Positions 17,863-25,863 of a DNA stretch of 64,000 nucleotides are shown in pieces. The position numbers were made by a program, and so were the translations under genes. Origin of the DNA: Gammaproteobacteria bacterium. GTDB taxonomy: Bacteria > Pseudomonadota > Gammaproteobacteria > Burkholderiales > Rhodocyclaceae. The stretch is from assembly GCA_018824085.1 (NCBI GenBank), contig JAHJHI010000034.1:62001-126000 (forward strand). The letters run 5' to 3'. Position 1 is the first letter of the stretch. Each line of letters opens with the position of its first letter. The notes beneath the pieces are model-generated. The model made no database searches. It was not told the origin of the DNA and saw nothing but the letters and a program-made list of their open reading frames with translations.

Positions 17863-18564
17863 TCAGTCGTCCGCTGCGGCGGCTTCCATTGCGGCCAGCC
17901 CGGCGTGGCGGATGTCGGTGCCCTTGACCATGAACACCACGTATTGCGCCATGTTCTTCGAGTGGTCGCCGATGCGTTCGATGGCCTTTGCGATGAACAC
18001 CATGTCCAGCCCGCACGAGATGGTGCGCGGATCTTCCATCATGAAGGTGATGAGCTGGCGCATGATGGACTTGAATTCCGCATCGACTTCGCGGTCCTGG
18101 CGCACCACTTCGGTGGCGCTGACCAGATCCATGCGGGCCAGCGCGTCCAGCGTGCGGCGCAGCATGTCGACCGCCATCGACGCGGCGTGGCGCAGTTCCA
18201 CGCGCGGCGCGAATATCGCATCCGATTCGAGGATGTGACGGCCCATCTTTGCGATCTTCTTGGCTTCGTCGCCGATGCGCTCCAGATCGGTGATCGTTTT
18301 CACCATCGACATGATGACGCGCAGGTCGCTCGCCGCCGGCTGCCGTTTCGCGATGAGATGGTTGCACGCGTCATCCATCTCGATCTCCATCGCATTGACC
18401 TTCTTGTCATTGGCGATGACTTCTTCGAGCAGTGGCAGGTTGCGTTCGATCACGCCACGCATGGCGTGCTCGATCTGTTGTTCGATCAGGCCGCCCATCT
18501 GCAGCAGGCCGGTGCGCACGCCTTCCAGTTCGTGGTCGTAGCGCTTGGAAATGTGATCGCTCAT
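17863..18564 (-). CDS. phoU: Phosphate transport regulator PhoU
   Basis: A 233-residue PhoU with two three-helix-bundle repeats, each carrying the metal-contacting E/DxxxD-type motif (DLERIGDEAKKIA and AIERIGDHSKNMA). PhoU links the Pst transporter to the PhoR/PhoB two-component system. No pst or pho gene is adjacent; instead it follows rpiA, 55 bp upstream on the same strand. Function is clear from the family, the genomic position is unusual. Confidence 0.95.
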   Translation of the reverse strand: MSDHISKRYDHELEGVRTGLLQMGGLIEQQIEHAMRGVIERNLPLLEEVIANDKKVNAMEIEMDDACNHLIAKRQPAASDLRVIMSMVKTITDLERIGDEAKKIAKMGRHILESDAIFAPRVELRHAASMAVDMLRRTLDALARMDLVSATEVVRQDREVDAEFKSIMRQLITFMMEDPRTISCGLDMVFIAKAIERIGDHSKNMAQYVVFMVKGTDIRHAGLAAMEAAAADD

Positions 18565-18619
18565 GTCAGTCGCGTCCGGAGATGTACAACATGTTCAGAG
18601 TGCCGCCGCCCATGGTCGT

Positions 18620-19291
18620 TCAACCGCGCAGCGTGCGAACGCCTTCAGCCGACGATACCAGTGCGATGTCGGCGCGCCGGCGTGCGAACAGTCCGTTGGT
18701 CACGGAGCCGGTCAGGTGGTCGAGTTCGCTTTCGAATGCCACCGGGTCGCTGATTTTCAGACCGCTCACGTCCAGAATGACGTTTCCATTGTCGGTGACG
18801 AAACCGTCACGGATTTTCGGCACGCCGCCAAGTGCTGACAGCGCGCGCGCGACGAGTGCCGCAGCCATCGGGATGACCTCGATCGGCAGCGGGAAGCGCC
18901 CGAGCACGTCGACGCACTTCGAATCGTCGGCGATGCATACGAAGCAGTCAGACGCCGCCGCGACGATTTTCTCGCGGGTCAGTGCGCCGCCGCCGCCCTT
19001 GATCAGGTGCAGGCCCGGATCGATCTCGTCGGCGCCGTCGATATAGACCGGGATGCGCCGTCCGGAGGCGATCACGTCGTCCAGGGCCAGCACCGGAATG
19101 CCGTGGCCCCGCAGCCGCGCGGCCGACGCCTCGGAACTCGCGATCGCGCCTGCCACCTGAATCTTCTCCGCAGCCAGCAAATCGATGAAGTGGTTCGCGG
19201 TGGAGCCGGTCCCGACGCCGAGAAGGGCTCCTTCAACCACGTGCGGCAGGGCGGCGCGGGCAACCGCAATCTTCAATTCATCGGGTGTCAT
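18620..19291 (-). CDS. rpiA: Ribose-5-phosphate isomerase A
   Basis: A 223-residue RpiA, which interconverts ribose 5-phosphate and ribulose 5-phosphate for the pentose-phosphate and Calvin pathways. The phosphate loop GTGSTA, the catalytic DGADEID segment and [11 protein letters not shown] are intact, and the length is typical. It lies 20 bp after the nucleotidyltransferase gene, so it may be carried on the same transcript as the HPr-rel-A type cluster, probably by position rather than function. Confidence 0.96.
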   Translation of the reverse strand: MTPDELKIAVARAALPHVVEGALLGVGTGSTANHFIDLLAAEKIQVAGAIASSEASAARLRGHGIPVLALDDVIASGRRIPVYIDGADEIDPGLHLIKGGGGALTREKIVAAASDCFVCIADDSKCVDVLGRFPLPIEVIPMAAALVARALSALGGVPKIRDGFVTDNGNVILDVSGLKISDPVAFESELDHLTGSVTNGLFARRRADIALVSSAEGVRTLRG

Positions 19292-19311
19292 TTCGGATCA
19301 TCTTCCATGTG

Positions 19312-20406
19312 TCATCCGGCCGGATCGTCGCGGTGGACGAGGGCCTTGTAGGCGAGGTGAGGCAACAGCTGATGCAGCGGCATTCTAAGCCAGTGGCTGC
19401 GCGCATAGAGCATCTGCCGGCGCACGCGGCGCCAGACCGAGTCGCTGCTCGGATGTTGCGGGTACATCGCGGCGTCGATCAGGTGATCGCTCAGCGCTCC
19501 GTTCCATCGGGATGACAGGCGGCGCTCGCACTCGTTGCGCAGGCTTTCGGGAATCCGGGTGCCGAAGACGCGGTGTGCGAAGTGCACCGCCAGCAGCACC
19601 GGGTACTCGAGTTGCTGGGTGCGTGCGCGTGGCAGCAACGCTTCCTGGAATGCCGGATCCGCGGACAGCTCGCTCAGCAGGGCATGCAGGTCGTACAGAT
19701 CGCGCAGTCCCTTCTGCAGCTCACCGAAAAAAAGGTGGCAGGCCGAGTGCATCACCATGTCGACCGGGGACAGCACGTGGAATACATCCGGGCAGCCGTC
19801 AATGCGCACCGGGCGCGCGTCGGCGATGAGCTGCGCCGCATCCGGATGGTGGCCGGATGTCGGCGGCACGATCGTATGGTGCAGATCGATTACCGTGCCG
19901 CGCGAGCGATGTTCGATCGGCGGCAGTTCGTGCATCCACTCCCGGTAGTAGCGCTGGTCATACGCATTCAGGTGGGTCGGCAGCCAGCCGCGGCGATAGA
20001 GCGCGCTTTCGGCCGCGTTCAGCACGTCCTTCGCGACCATCAGGTCGATGTCATTGAATACACGGGACCGCCCGGCGGGCAAGTCGGCGGCCGCATACGC
20101 GGCCCCCTTGAGCAGCAGCACCGGCTGGCCGATGTCCTGCAGCGCCTCGCCGATGACCGCGAGTTCATTCAACAGCGATGACTTGTGCAGCGCCGCCATG
20201 CGCAATGCGGCGTCCAGATGAAAGCGCACGGCGGCAGGCACGCGCTCGAGGCGGTCGCTGGCGCCCAGCACCTCGGCCACCTGGCCGAGCATGTCGCTGG
20301 TGCGGGCCTGTCCGATCAGGGCTTCCCAGTCGTGCGCGGTGAAGCTGTCACTGAATGACGGGTTGGCGAGCGTTCTCGCCAGGTGCGTGTCCGTGTGTCG
20401 ACTCAT
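19312..20406 (-). CDS. Nucleotidyltransferase-fold protein of HPr-rel-A type cluster
   Basis: A 364-residue protein of the uncharacterised nucleotidyltransferase family (NTP_transf_5 type). The characteristic pattern is a KG at 100-101, then an Arg-rich loop and DIDLMV (Asp119 and Asp121, putative metal ligands). Related proteins occur beside HprK-like kinases in lasso-peptide and HPr-rel-A loci. The ATG at 20406 begins the conserved region although the frame continues upstream. It is 46 bp after the kinase gene. Likely activity is transfer of a nucleotidyl group onto a phosphate or peptide; the substrate is unknown. Confidence 0.8.
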   Translation of the reverse strand: MSRHTDTHLARTLANPSFSDSFTAHDWEALIGQARTSDMLGQVAEVLGASDRLERVPAAVRFHLDAALRMAALHKSSLLNELAVIGEALQDIGQPVLLLKGAAYAAADLPAGRSRVFNDIDLMVAKDVLNAAESALYRRGWLPTHLNAYDQRYYREWMHELPPIEHRSRGTVIDLHHTIVPPTSGHHPDAAQLIADARPVRIDGCPDVFHVLSPVDMVMHSACHLFFGELQKGLRDLYDLHALLSELSADPAFQEALLPRARTQQLEYPVLLAVHFAHRVFGTRIPESLRNECERRLSSRWNGALSDHLIDAAMYPQHPSSDSVWRRVRRQMLYARSHWLRMPLHQLLPHLAYKALVHRDDPAG

Positions 20407-20452
20407 GGTGTGATCGGTTGGCGTGCCGCCGGCCCGACGCGCCGGGCGCGGT

Positions 20453-21403
20453 TCAGGCGGGACGCGCGCAGAGTGCTTCGAGTGTCGGCACGATCTGGTC
20501 CAGGGACCCGTAGCGCGCAGTGTAACCGTCGCAGGCATCCACCAGCCGGGCCATCGCTTCAAACCCGGTCGCACCGAGGCGCGGATAGTTGAACGCATTG
20601 CCGACCAGTTGCATGAAGGTCTGTGCCCGGCCCATGGCTTCCACTTCGCATGCGCTGCCGGCACCGAACTTGGGAAACAGTATCCAGCGTGGTTGCACGG
20701 TGGCCAGCGCGGCGTCGACGCTGGCCCGGGGCGGTCGCATGTGCGCGACGGTTCCCTTGGCGGTGTCGTGCGCGACCGGGCCCATGACGATTTCGCCGGG
20801 CAGGCGGCGCACCACATCGATGGACTGGTTCTTCAGGCTGATCGGTCTTGGCAGCGGCGTGAGCAAGCCATCTTCGAGACCGACCAGCGCCAGTTCGTCC
20901 GACAGCAGCCGCCAGCCTTTCAGCGCAAGCCCGGCGCACAGGGTGCTCTTTCCGGAACCGGGAGGTGCAGCCATGATGAGACCGGCACCGTTTCGCTCAA
21001 GAACGGCCGCATGGATGATGAGGTAGTGCTGAGCGTGGTTCGTGAACACCCAGTTCAGGCCCCATTCCAGCATTGCGACGGCCTGCTGGCCGGGAAGCGG
21101 CTTGAACGGCTGCATGCCTTCGAAGCGGAACACGACCTGCGGGCGGACAAACCGGCGCAGGCCGCCGGTCCCGGTCAGCTCGACCGGAAAGTCACAGAAG
21201 TCGTCGTCGCCGGCGACCGGATAGTCGCCGTAAAGAGTTTCGATGCCGCGCGCCAGCGGGCGCAGGTCGGAGCGTATGCCTGCGACGAAACGGCCGAAGC
21301 GCAGGCGCAGGCCGGCGTCGCTGTGCAAGCGTGCTTCCACTTCGCCGGTCGAAAGATCGGCCAGTGTCTGGACGGCATCAGCGGGCATCTGAAGAGGGGG
21401 CAC
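20453..21403 (-). CDS. HprK-related kinase A
   Basis: A 316-residue kinase of the HprK-related family found with small PqqD-like proteins. The P-loop APPGSGKST is at 146-154 and is preceded by HAAVLE. A downstream LLSDE motif (about 166-170) corresponds to the acidic catalytic loop of HPr kinase. The first 120 residues are a family-specific domain. True HPr kinase phosphorylates a serine of HPr; no HPr gene is nearby, so another serine- or peptide-linked substrate is likely. It follows the PqqD-like gene by 14 bp. Confidence 0.85.
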   Translation of the reverse strand: MPPLQMPADAVQTLADLSTGEVEARLHSDAGLRLRFGRFVAGIRSDLRPLARGIETLYGDYPVAGDDDFCDFPVELTGTGGLRRFVRPQVVFRFEGMQPFKPLPGQQAVAMLEWGLNWVFTNHAQHYLIIHAAVLERNGAGLIMAAPPGSGKSTLCAGLALKGWRLLSDELALVGLEDGLLTPLPRPISLKNQSIDVVRRLPGEIVMGPVAHDTAKGTVAHMRPPRASVDAALATVQPRWILFPKFGAGSACEVEAMGRAQTFMQLVGNAFNYPRLGATGFEAMARLVDACDGYTARYGSLDQIVPTLEALCARPA

Positions 21404-21417
21404 GCGGAGCGGTTGTG

Positions 21418-21675
21418 TCAGCCTGCGCGGCGAACGATGCCATGGTCGGCAAGCGCCGACAGCAGCGCCCCCATTTCCTGCGCGTCGGTTCCGGCGCCTG
21501 CGCTGAGCTCACGGGTGCCGGTCGGTGCTTTCATGAGGACAGTCACGACGCCGCCGGCGATTGCCGACAGCATCGTTGTGGTCGATTCGCGCGCATTGAA
21601 GACGACGCTGCCGTCAGGCCAGTTGCGTATCGAAATGGCGTCGGGCGTCACGAGCGCCCACTGGCTGTCCGGCAC
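21418..21675 (-). CDS. PqqD-like peptide chaperone of HPr-rel-A type system
   Basis: An 85-residue PqqD-family protein, the fold that acts as a recognition element for precursor peptides in RiPP pathways. It has the pattern of an N-terminal beta hairpin (WALVTPDAISIRNWPDGSVVFN), a short helix, then the C-terminal helices (MGALLSALADHGIV). It sits three bases downstream of the secreted-protein gene and 14 bp before the kinase, so the three are almost certainly translated from one mRNA. It likely delivers a peptide or the secreted protein to the kinase. Confidence 0.8.
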   Translation of the reverse strand: MPDSQWALVTPDAISIRNWPDGSVVFNARESTTTMLSAIAGGVVTVLMKAPTGTRELSAGAGTDAQEMGALLSALADHGIVRRAG

Positions 21676-21678
21676 GAA

Positions 21679-22338
21679 TCAGCCGGCGGCGCCGTTGCAC
21701 CACGTGCCGGATGCGTAGACATCAACGCGATCCTTGAACGCATTGAGCGAATTCACGCCGCCGCCGAACGCGGTCTGGAACTCGGAAATGACGCTTGCGG
21801 GCGATTGCATGCCGATGACCGGGTAGCGGCTGCCGTAGAACTGCGCATTGAGCAGCGCGGCGACAGCGTGGAAGGCGACCGTCTTCATCGCGTTGACCTT
21901 GCTGGTCGGGCACCAACCGCCAGACATGCTCTTGTCGTAGACGGTGACGGCCTTGTCGATCGCGTTCTTCAGCGTGTTGTTCGCAGCCGGCTTGAAGAAA
22001 TTGACGCCGAATACCTGGTTGAAGTATTGGCCCTGGGCATAGGTCAGCGGAATGAAATCCGGGTTGGTCCAGACGGACGTGCCGTTCGAATTGCCCCAGA
22101 ATCCGGGGCTGCAGCCGCAGGGGCGCGGCGCGCCTTCGCGGGACAGGTTGCCGGAAGCGAGTTCCGAACCCGTGCAGGTGCCCCAGGTACTGGTACCGAA
22201 AGCGGAACGACTGGCAATGGACAGCAGTACGCCCGCACCCGCAGCACCTCCACGGGTGATGCGGCGACGCGCGGCGTCGACCTGATCCTGCTGCGGCGTT
22301 GCAGCGTCCGGGTTTGAGAGGTTGTCGTGCTCGTTCAT
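21679..22338 (-). CDS. Secreted Cys-rich protein, putative substrate of the HPr-rel-A cluster
   Basis: A 219-residue protein. Residues 24-26 (RRR) and the following hydrophobic stretch 30-48 ending SAFG look like a twin-arginine signal. The mature part has Cys at 55, 74, 76, 143 and 214. It carries a CSPGFWGN motif (76-83), reminiscent of the CTPGYWKxH segment of secreted proteins, and FHAVAALLNA (156-165) near a YPV turn. No enzymatic motif is visible. As first gene of the PqqD/kinase/nucleotidyltransferase cluster it is the natural candidate for the modified product. Function unknown. Confidence 0.75.
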   Translation of the reverse strand: MNEHDNLSNPDAATPQQDQVDAARRRITRGGAAGAGVLLSIASRSAFGTSTWGTCTGSELASGNLSREGAPRPCGCSPGFWGNSNGTSVWTNPDFIPLTYAQGQYFNQVFGVNFFKPAANNTLKNAIDKAVTVYDKSMSGGWCPTSKVNAMKTVAFHAVAALLNAQFYGSRYPVIGMQSPASVISEFQTAFGGGVNSLNAFKDRVDVYASGTWCNGAAG

Positions 22339-22439
22339 GTGCTGTTCACCGAAATGGCAGATTCGACCCGGATGTTAGCGCGCCTGCGGCACGGGGTGCG
22401 CCGACTGCTTCACGCGTGCGCTCAACTGCACCGTTCGAT

Positions 22440-22560
22440 TCAGGGGTTGTCACAATATACGGAGTTCAAGCAATAAACGCGCCGACTGGTGTTTTTGAAC
22501 CTAACTACATGATGTAATTGTTTTTATATTATTTTATCAATTCGTCGGAATGCGGATTCG
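22440..22560 (-). promoter_or_regulatory. AT-rich promoter region of the HPr-rel-A type cluster
   Basis: About 120 bp with far lower GC than the rest of the window, including a run of about 30 almost pure A/T bases. On the minus strand TTGATA is followed after 17 bp by TTACAT. A dyad TACAT-G-ATGTA (22505-22515) overlaps that -10 region and could be an operator. The nearest minus-strand gene start is 22338. Confidence 0.4.
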
Positions 22561-22587
22561 AGGCCAACTGTAAATTTTGCCGACGAC

Positions 22588-22627
22588 GCACCGGTTGCCT
22601 GGCCGCCATCGGCCGGGCAACCGGTGC
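22588..22627 (-). terminator. Long hairpin after lpdA
   Basis: Twelve perfect pairs (22588-22599 with 22616-22627), a T-G wobble and five more pairs around a CCAT loop, beginning nine bases after the lpdA stop. There is no adjacent T tract on either strand, so it may protect the 3' end after Rho-dependent termination rather than terminate itself. Confidence 0.6.
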
Positions 22628-22635
22628 AGGCGTGT

Positions 22636-24411
22636 TCAGCGCCGCGTCGGCGGCAGATCCGTGCAGCTGCCTTCGGCGATTTCGGCGGCAAGGCCGATGG
22701 ATTCACCCAGTGTCGGATGCGGATGGATGGTGCGGCCGATATCGACGGCGTCGGCGCCCATTTCGATGGCGAGCGCGATCTCTCCGATCATGTCCCCGGC
22801 CGCCGTGCCGACGATGCCGCCGCCGACGATGCGATGGCTTTCCTCGTCGAACAGCAGCTTGGTGAAGCCCTCGTCACGCCCGTTGGCAATCGCGCGGCCG
22901 CTGGCCGCCCAAGGGAATTTGCCCACCTTCACGGCGTGCCCGGCGGCCTTCGCTTCGTCCTCGGTCAATCCGACCCATGCGACTTCCGGGTCGGTGTAGG
23001 CGACCGACGGAATGACCGTGGCGTCGAAGTGACGCTTGTGGCCGGCGATGACTTCGGCCGCGACGTGGCCTTCATGCACCGCCTTGTGCGCCAGCATCGG
23101 CTGGCCGACGATGTCGCCGATGGCATGGATGTGCGCGACGTTCGTGCGCATCTGGCTGTCGACCGCAATGAAGCCACGCTCATTGACCACGATGCCGGCG
23201 GCCTGTGCGTCGAGCAACCGGCCGTTCGGCGTGCGGCCCACGGCAACCAGCACACGGTCATAGACCTGCGGCTGGGCGGGTGCCTTGGCGCCTTCGAAAC
23301 TGACCCGGATGCCGTCCGACACCGCTTCCGCGCCGGTCACCCGGGTGTTCAGCATGACCGTGTCGAAGCGGCGCGCGTTGAATTTTTCCCACACCTTCGC
23401 CAGATCGCGGTCGGCACCCTGCATCAGTCCGCCGGTCATTTCGACGATGTCGATGCGGCTGCCCAGTGTCGAGTAGACGGTGGCCATTTCCAGACCGATG
23501 ATGCCGCCGCCGATGACCAGCATGCGCGTCGGGATGCCGGACAGTTCAAGTGCGCCGGTGGAGTCGACCACGCGCGGATCGTCCGGCATGAAGGGCAGCT
23601 TGACCGCCTGGCTGCCGGCCGCGACGATGCAGTGGCCGAACTTCACCGTCTTCGTGTCACCGGTTGTCGCGCAGCCGTCCCCTGCCGTCAGCGCCACCTC
23701 GGCGTGGTGCGGGTCGAGGAAGCGGGCGACGCCGCGCACCACCTTCACCTTGCGCGCCTTCGCCATGCCGGCGAGGCCTCCGGTGAGCTTGCCGACCACC
23801 TTCTCCTTCCAGCCGCGCAGCGCATCCACGTCGATCTCGCGCGCGCCGAACTTCACGCCATGCGCTGCCAGCGCTTCGGCCTCGTCGGCGACGGCGGCGA
23901 CGTGCAGCAGCGCCTTGGACGGAATGCAGCCGACGTTCAGACAGACGCCGCCAAGCGTCGCGTAGCGTTCGACGAGAATGACGTCCAGTCCCAGGTCGGC
24001 CGCGCGGAACGCGGCTGAATAGCCGCCGGGACCGCCGCCGATCACCAGCACTGCGCAGCTCTCATCCACGGCCGATGGTGCGCTGCCGGTTGCAGGCGCG
24101 GGTGCCGTCACCGGTGCGGTCAGCGCGGGCGCGCTGGCTGTTGTCGGCGCCCCGGCTGCAGCGACCGTGTCGTCCGCAGCTTCCATCGTCAACACGACGT
24201 CGCCTTCCGACACGCGGTCGCCGACTTTCACCTTCAGTTCGACGATGCGTCCGCCAGCCGGCGCCGGGATGTCCATCGTGGCCTTGTCGGATTCGAGCGA
24301 CATCAGCGGCGCGTCGGCCGCGACGACGTCGCCCGGCTTGACCATGATTTCGATGACCGGCACCTGGCTGAAGTCGCCGATGTCGGGGATTTTTACAGTA
24401 TTCAGTGTCAT
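22636..24411 (-). CDS. lpdA: Dihydrolipoyl dehydrogenase (PDH E3) with N-terminal lipoyl domain
   Basis: A 591-residue E3. Residues 1-78 are a lipoyl domain (ESDKATM, lipoyl Lys43), then an Ala/Pro linker to about 115, then the FAD-NAD oxidoreductase. The FAD loop GGGPGG is near 125, and the redox disulfide Cys157-Cys162 lies in GGVCLNVGCIPSK. The C-terminal dimer domain is complete. A lipoyl domain on E3 is a known betaproteobacterial/neisserial PDH arrangement. It is 10 bp after aceF. Confidence 0.96.
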   Translation of the reverse strand: MTLNTVKIPDIGDFSQVPVIEIMVKPGDVVAADAPLMSLESDKATMDIPAPAGGRIVELKVKVGDRVSEGDVVLTMEAADDTVAAAGAPTTASAPALTAPVTAPAPATGSAPSAVDESCAVLVIGGGPGGYSAAFRAADLGLDVILVERYATLGGVCLNVGCIPSKALLHVAAVADEAEALAAHGVKFGAREIDVDALRGWKEKVVGKLTGGLAGMAKARKVKVVRGVARFLDPHHAEVALTAGDGCATTGDTKTVKFGHCIVAAGSQAVKLPFMPDDPRVVDSTGALELSGIPTRMLVIGGGIIGLEMATVYSTLGSRIDIVEMTGGLMQGADRDLAKVWEKFNARRFDTVMLNTRVTGAEAVSDGIRVSFEGAKAPAQPQVYDRVLVAVGRTPNGRLLDAQAAGIVVNERGFIAVDSQMRTNVAHIHAIGDIVGQPMLAHKAVHEGHVAAEVIAGHKRHFDATVIPSVAYTDPEVAWVGLTEDEAKAAGHAVKVGKFPWAASGRAIANGRDEGFTKLLFDEESHRIVGGGIVGTAAGDMIGEIALAIEMGADAVDIGRTIHPHPTLGESIGLAAEIAEGSCTDLPPTRR

Positions 24412-24421
24412 GAAGTGGCCC

Positions 24422-25744
24422 TTACATCAGTACGCGGCGCATGTCGGCCAGCAAGGTGGCGACATGGGCGTTGAAGCGCGTGGCGGAAGCGCCGTCGACG
24501 ACGCGGTGATCCGCCGTCAGCGACAGCGGCAGGATGAGGCGCGGCTGGAAACCTGAACCATCCCATACCGGCTTCATCGTCGTGCGGCTCACGCCGAGGA
24601 TGGCGACCTCGGGCGCATTGATGATGGGGGCGAAGCCGGTACCGCCAAGCCCGCCGACGCTGGAAATCGTGAAGCATGCCCCCTGCATTTCCGCAGCGGA
24701 CAGCTTGCCGTCACGTGCCTTGGCCGCCAGTTCGCCGCATTCCGCCGCGAGCTGTGCGACACCCTTGCCGTCGGCGTCGCGGATGACCGGCACCACCAGA
24801 CCGCCCGGCGTGTCGGCCGCGAAGCCGATGTGGCAGTACTGCTTCAGGATGAGCGCCGGTTCATCCGCCTGCAGGTCGATCGACGAATTGAATTCCGGAA
24901 ACTTCTTCAGCGCCGAACACACGGCCTTGATGATGAAAGCCAGCATCGTCAGTTTCACGCCCGATTTGGCCTGCTCCGCATTGATCTGCTGGCGGAAGGC
25001 CTCGAGATCGGTGACGTCGGCGTCCTCGTGATACGTGACGGCGGGAATCATCACCCAGTTGCGCGACAGGTTGGCGGCGCTCAGTTTGCGGATGCGCGAC
25101 AGCGGCTTGCGCTCGACGGCGCCGAACTTCGTGAAATCGACCTTGGGCCAGGGCAGCAGATCAAGGCCGGTGCCGCCGCCGGATGCGCCGCCCGATGAAG
25201 CGGGTGCCTGCAGCGCGCCCTTGACGAAGGCATTGATGTCCTCGCGCGTGATCCGGTTCTTGGGGCCGCTCGCCGGCACGCGCGCGAGATCGACGCCGAG
25301 CTCGCGAGCGTAGGCGCGCATCGACGGGCTCGCATGAGGGCGGCGCCCGTCCTGCACGGGCGCGGCGGCGGCGCGCACGGGTGGCTCGACCGCTGTCGCC
25401 GCGACCGCTGCAACGGCGGCCGGTGTGGCCGCAGGCGCCGCGGGGGCCGGTGCGGCGGCGTTTGTTGCCGCAGGGACAGCCGCCGGAGCGGCCTCGGAAG
25501 ATGCGGCAGCCGGTTCCATGGTGCCTATCGTCGCGCCTTGCGACACGCGGTCGCCGACCTTCACGGTGATCTGGCCGATCACGCCGGCGACCGGCGCCGG
25601 AATGTCCATCGTGGCCTTGTCGGATTCCAGCGTCACCAGAGGGGCGTCGGCTTCGACGCGGTCACCGCTCTTCACCAGAACTTCGATGACGGGGACGTCG
25701 GCGAAGTCGCCGATGTCGGGTACTTCGATATTGATTGTGCTCAT
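24422..25744 (-). CDS. aceF: Dihydrolipoamide acetyltransferase (PDH E2)
   Basis: A 440-residue E2 that transfers the acetyl group from lipoate to CoA. One lipoyl domain (1-75, Lys43 in ESDKATM), an Ala/Pro linker, a peripheral-subunit-binding domain (about 137-172) and the catalytic domain with DHRVVDGA near the C-terminus are present. Having one lipoyl domain here is balanced by the extra one on E3. It lies 119 bp downstream of aceE, and that gap contains a seven-pair GC hairpin (25769-25786). Confidence 0.97.
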   Translation of the reverse strand: MSTINIEVPDIGDFADVPVIEVLVKSGDRVEADAPLVTLESDKATMDIPAPVAGVIGQITVKVGDRVSQGATIGTMEPAAASSEAAPAAVPAATNAAAPAPAAPAATPAAVAAVAATAVEPPVRAAAAPVQDGRRPHASPSMRAYARELGVDLARVPASGPKNRITREDINAFVKGALQAPASSGGASGGGTGLDLLPWPKVDFTKFGAVERKPLSRIRKLSAANLSRNWVMIPAVTYHEDADVTDLEAFRQQINAEQAKSGVKLTMLAFIIKAVCSALKKFPEFNSSIDLQADEPALILKQYCHIGFAADTPGGLVVPVIRDADGKGVAQLAAECGELAAKARDGKLSAAEMQGACFTISSVGGLGGTGFAPIINAPEVAILGVSRTTMKPVWDGSGFQPRLILPLSLTADHRVVDGASATRFNAHVATLLADMRRVLM

Positions 25745-25863
25745 TTCAGCCTCGCAGTTTCATGTGCGACCGCGCGTGCGCGCGGTTCGGGCGGACGGGG
25801 CGAGGCGGGCGACGCGGCGCGCCGGCAGTGGCAGCGTCGCGCGCCTCGCGGGCATCGGCGGTG

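Noticed and set aside
20453-21403. True HPr kinase/phosphorylase of carbon catabolite control
   Set aside because: There is no HPr or PTS gene nearby, the N-terminal domain differs, and the PqqD-like and nucleotidyltransferase neighbours mark the HprK-related A family.
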